DNA of 6,927 nt, from NCBI GenBank assembly GCA_030950835.1, contig JAUZQU010000205.1, positions 1 through 6,927 on the forward strand, read 5' to 3'. The notes beneath the pieces are model-generated. The model did not search any database. It saw only the letters and a list, made by a program, of their open reading frames with translations, and was not told the origin of the DNA. Both the position numbers and the translations under genes were made by a program. The stretch is from Mariprofundaceae bacterium. GTDB lineage: Bacteria; Pseudomonadota; Zetaproteobacteria; Mariprofundales; Mariprofundaceae. The first letter of the stretch is position 1, and each line of letters opens with the position of its first letter. Shown here in pieces: positions 6,275 to 6,927 of the stretch.

Positions 6275-6927
6275 TCAATCCAAAGCTTGGCGAATCATTT
6301 TACTCAATTTTTCCACGGTAAATGGCTTGTCCAAGCGTTTGATTTTATCCACATCGCTCAACTCAGCACCCAATACACGTTCTGCAGAGTGATCGTTTTC
6401 ATAACCTGTTGCAAAGAAGATATTGATATCTTTATCCATGGTTAACATATGCTGCGCGGCTGTTAACCCATCCATTTCAGGCATCACAATGTCCATAATT
6501 ACCAAATCAATGCCTTCGCCTTGCTCAGTATAAGTTTGAACCGCCTCTAAACCATTGCGAGCTTCAATCACCTTATAACCCAATATATGCAACACATCCT
6601 GATGTGCATCACGCAAGCTATCATCATCATCTACGAGCAAAATAGTTTCACCTTTGCCCTGTAAACTGCTGCCTACTCTATGCTTAGGCAACGCAAGTGC
6701 TGGCACCTGCGCTAGGGGCAAATAAATATGAAAAGTACAACCCTTGCCAAGCTCACTCTCCACCTCAATCACCCCCTGATGCGACTGGATTGCCCCATAA
6801 CACATCGCCAAACCCAGACCTGTGCCCTCGCCAATTTGTTTGGTGCTAAAAAACGGATCAAAAACATGCGCCAATTGCTCTTGTCCAATGCCCATACCAT
6901 TATCGCGTATCGACAAATATATCCATT
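6275..6927 (-). CDS. Hybrid sensor histidine kinase, 3' part (HATPase end plus C-terminal receiver domain)
   Basis: The gene enters from the right edge with no start in view; the first whole codon is TGG at 6925-6923 and about 216 residues are visible to the TGA at 6277-6275. First comes the end of a GHKL ATPase domain: G1 box DNGMGI, F box FDPFFSTK and G2 box GEGTGLGLAM, ending at TFHIYLPL. After a linker of about 20 residues a full receiver domain follows, with acidic cluster VDDDD, phospho-acceptor aspartate in VIMDIVMPEMDG (codon 6493-6491), the switch threonine in FFATGYEN and the invariant lysine in LDKPF. This order marks a hybrid kinase whose receiver is the last domain, feeding a phosphorelay or tuning its own output. 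No DNA-binding output domain is present. Sensor, PAS and HisKA regions lie outside the window, so the signal is unknown. It converges on the terB-like gene and is not co-transcribed with it. Confidence 0.92.
   Translation of the reverse strand, partial: WIYLSIRDNGMGIGQEQLAHVFDPFFSTKQIGEGTGLGLAMCYGAIQSHQGVIEVESELGKGCTFHIYLPLAQVPALALPKHRVGSSLQGKGETILLVDDDDSLRDAHQDVLHILGYKVIEARNGLEAVQTYTEQGEGIDLVIMDIVMPEMDGLTAAQHMLTMDKDINIFFATGYENDHSAERVLGAELSDVDKIKRLDKPFTVEKLSKMIRQALD

Noticed and set aside
6280..6290. CCAA-AGC-TTGG mini hairpin followed by T-rich sequence, considered as a terminator for the plus-strand operon
   Set aside because: The stem has only four pairs, lies inside the kinase coding region, and the T-runs are not directly adjacent.

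Overview
The window reads as ordinary chromosome from a proteobacterium with slightly AT-rich DNA. The dihydroxy-acid dehydratase is very close to the Escherichia coli type, the ypjD-corB pair is a known enterobacterial arrangement, and an integron integrase sits at the left edge. I place it in or near the Gammaproteobacteria (Zetaproteobacteria would also fit), but the sequence alone does not fix the taxon.

Layout, left to right. Positions 1-310 (+) hold the C-terminal end of an integron integrase (IntI). After 18 bases comes a convergent minus-strand pair: ypjD (2428-1616, a CcsA-like membrane protein) followed 12 bases later by corB (1603-329, a CNNM/CorC-type membrane protein with CBS domains linked to Mg2+/Co2+ transport). 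A 103-base divergent region (2429-2531) separates this pair from a tight plus-strand run: an acidic amino acid/dicarboxylate:cation symporter (2532-3842), ilvD (3842-5689, start overlapping the symporter stop by one base) and a small TerB-like protein (5691-6167, one base after ilvD). A 107-base convergent gap follows. The right edge carries the 3' part of a hybrid sensor histidine kinase on the minus strand (6927-6275): HATPase domain end plus a C-terminal receiver domain.

Working together: ypjD and corB very probably form one transcript for envelope ion homeostasis. The symporter, ilvD and terB-like genes are packed closely enough to be one operon with translational coupling, linking uptake of an acidic substrate with branched-chain amino acid synthesis; why a TerB-like gene belongs there is unknown. 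The integrase and kinase are both cut by the window edges and functionally separate from the middle.

No CRISPR array, tRNA, rRNA, insertion sequence or convincing attC site was seen, and no gene-free stretch exceeds about 110 bases. I do not see a clearly undescribed system inside the window. The strongest lead is outside it: an integron (attI and cassettes) should be sought to the left of the IntI fragment.
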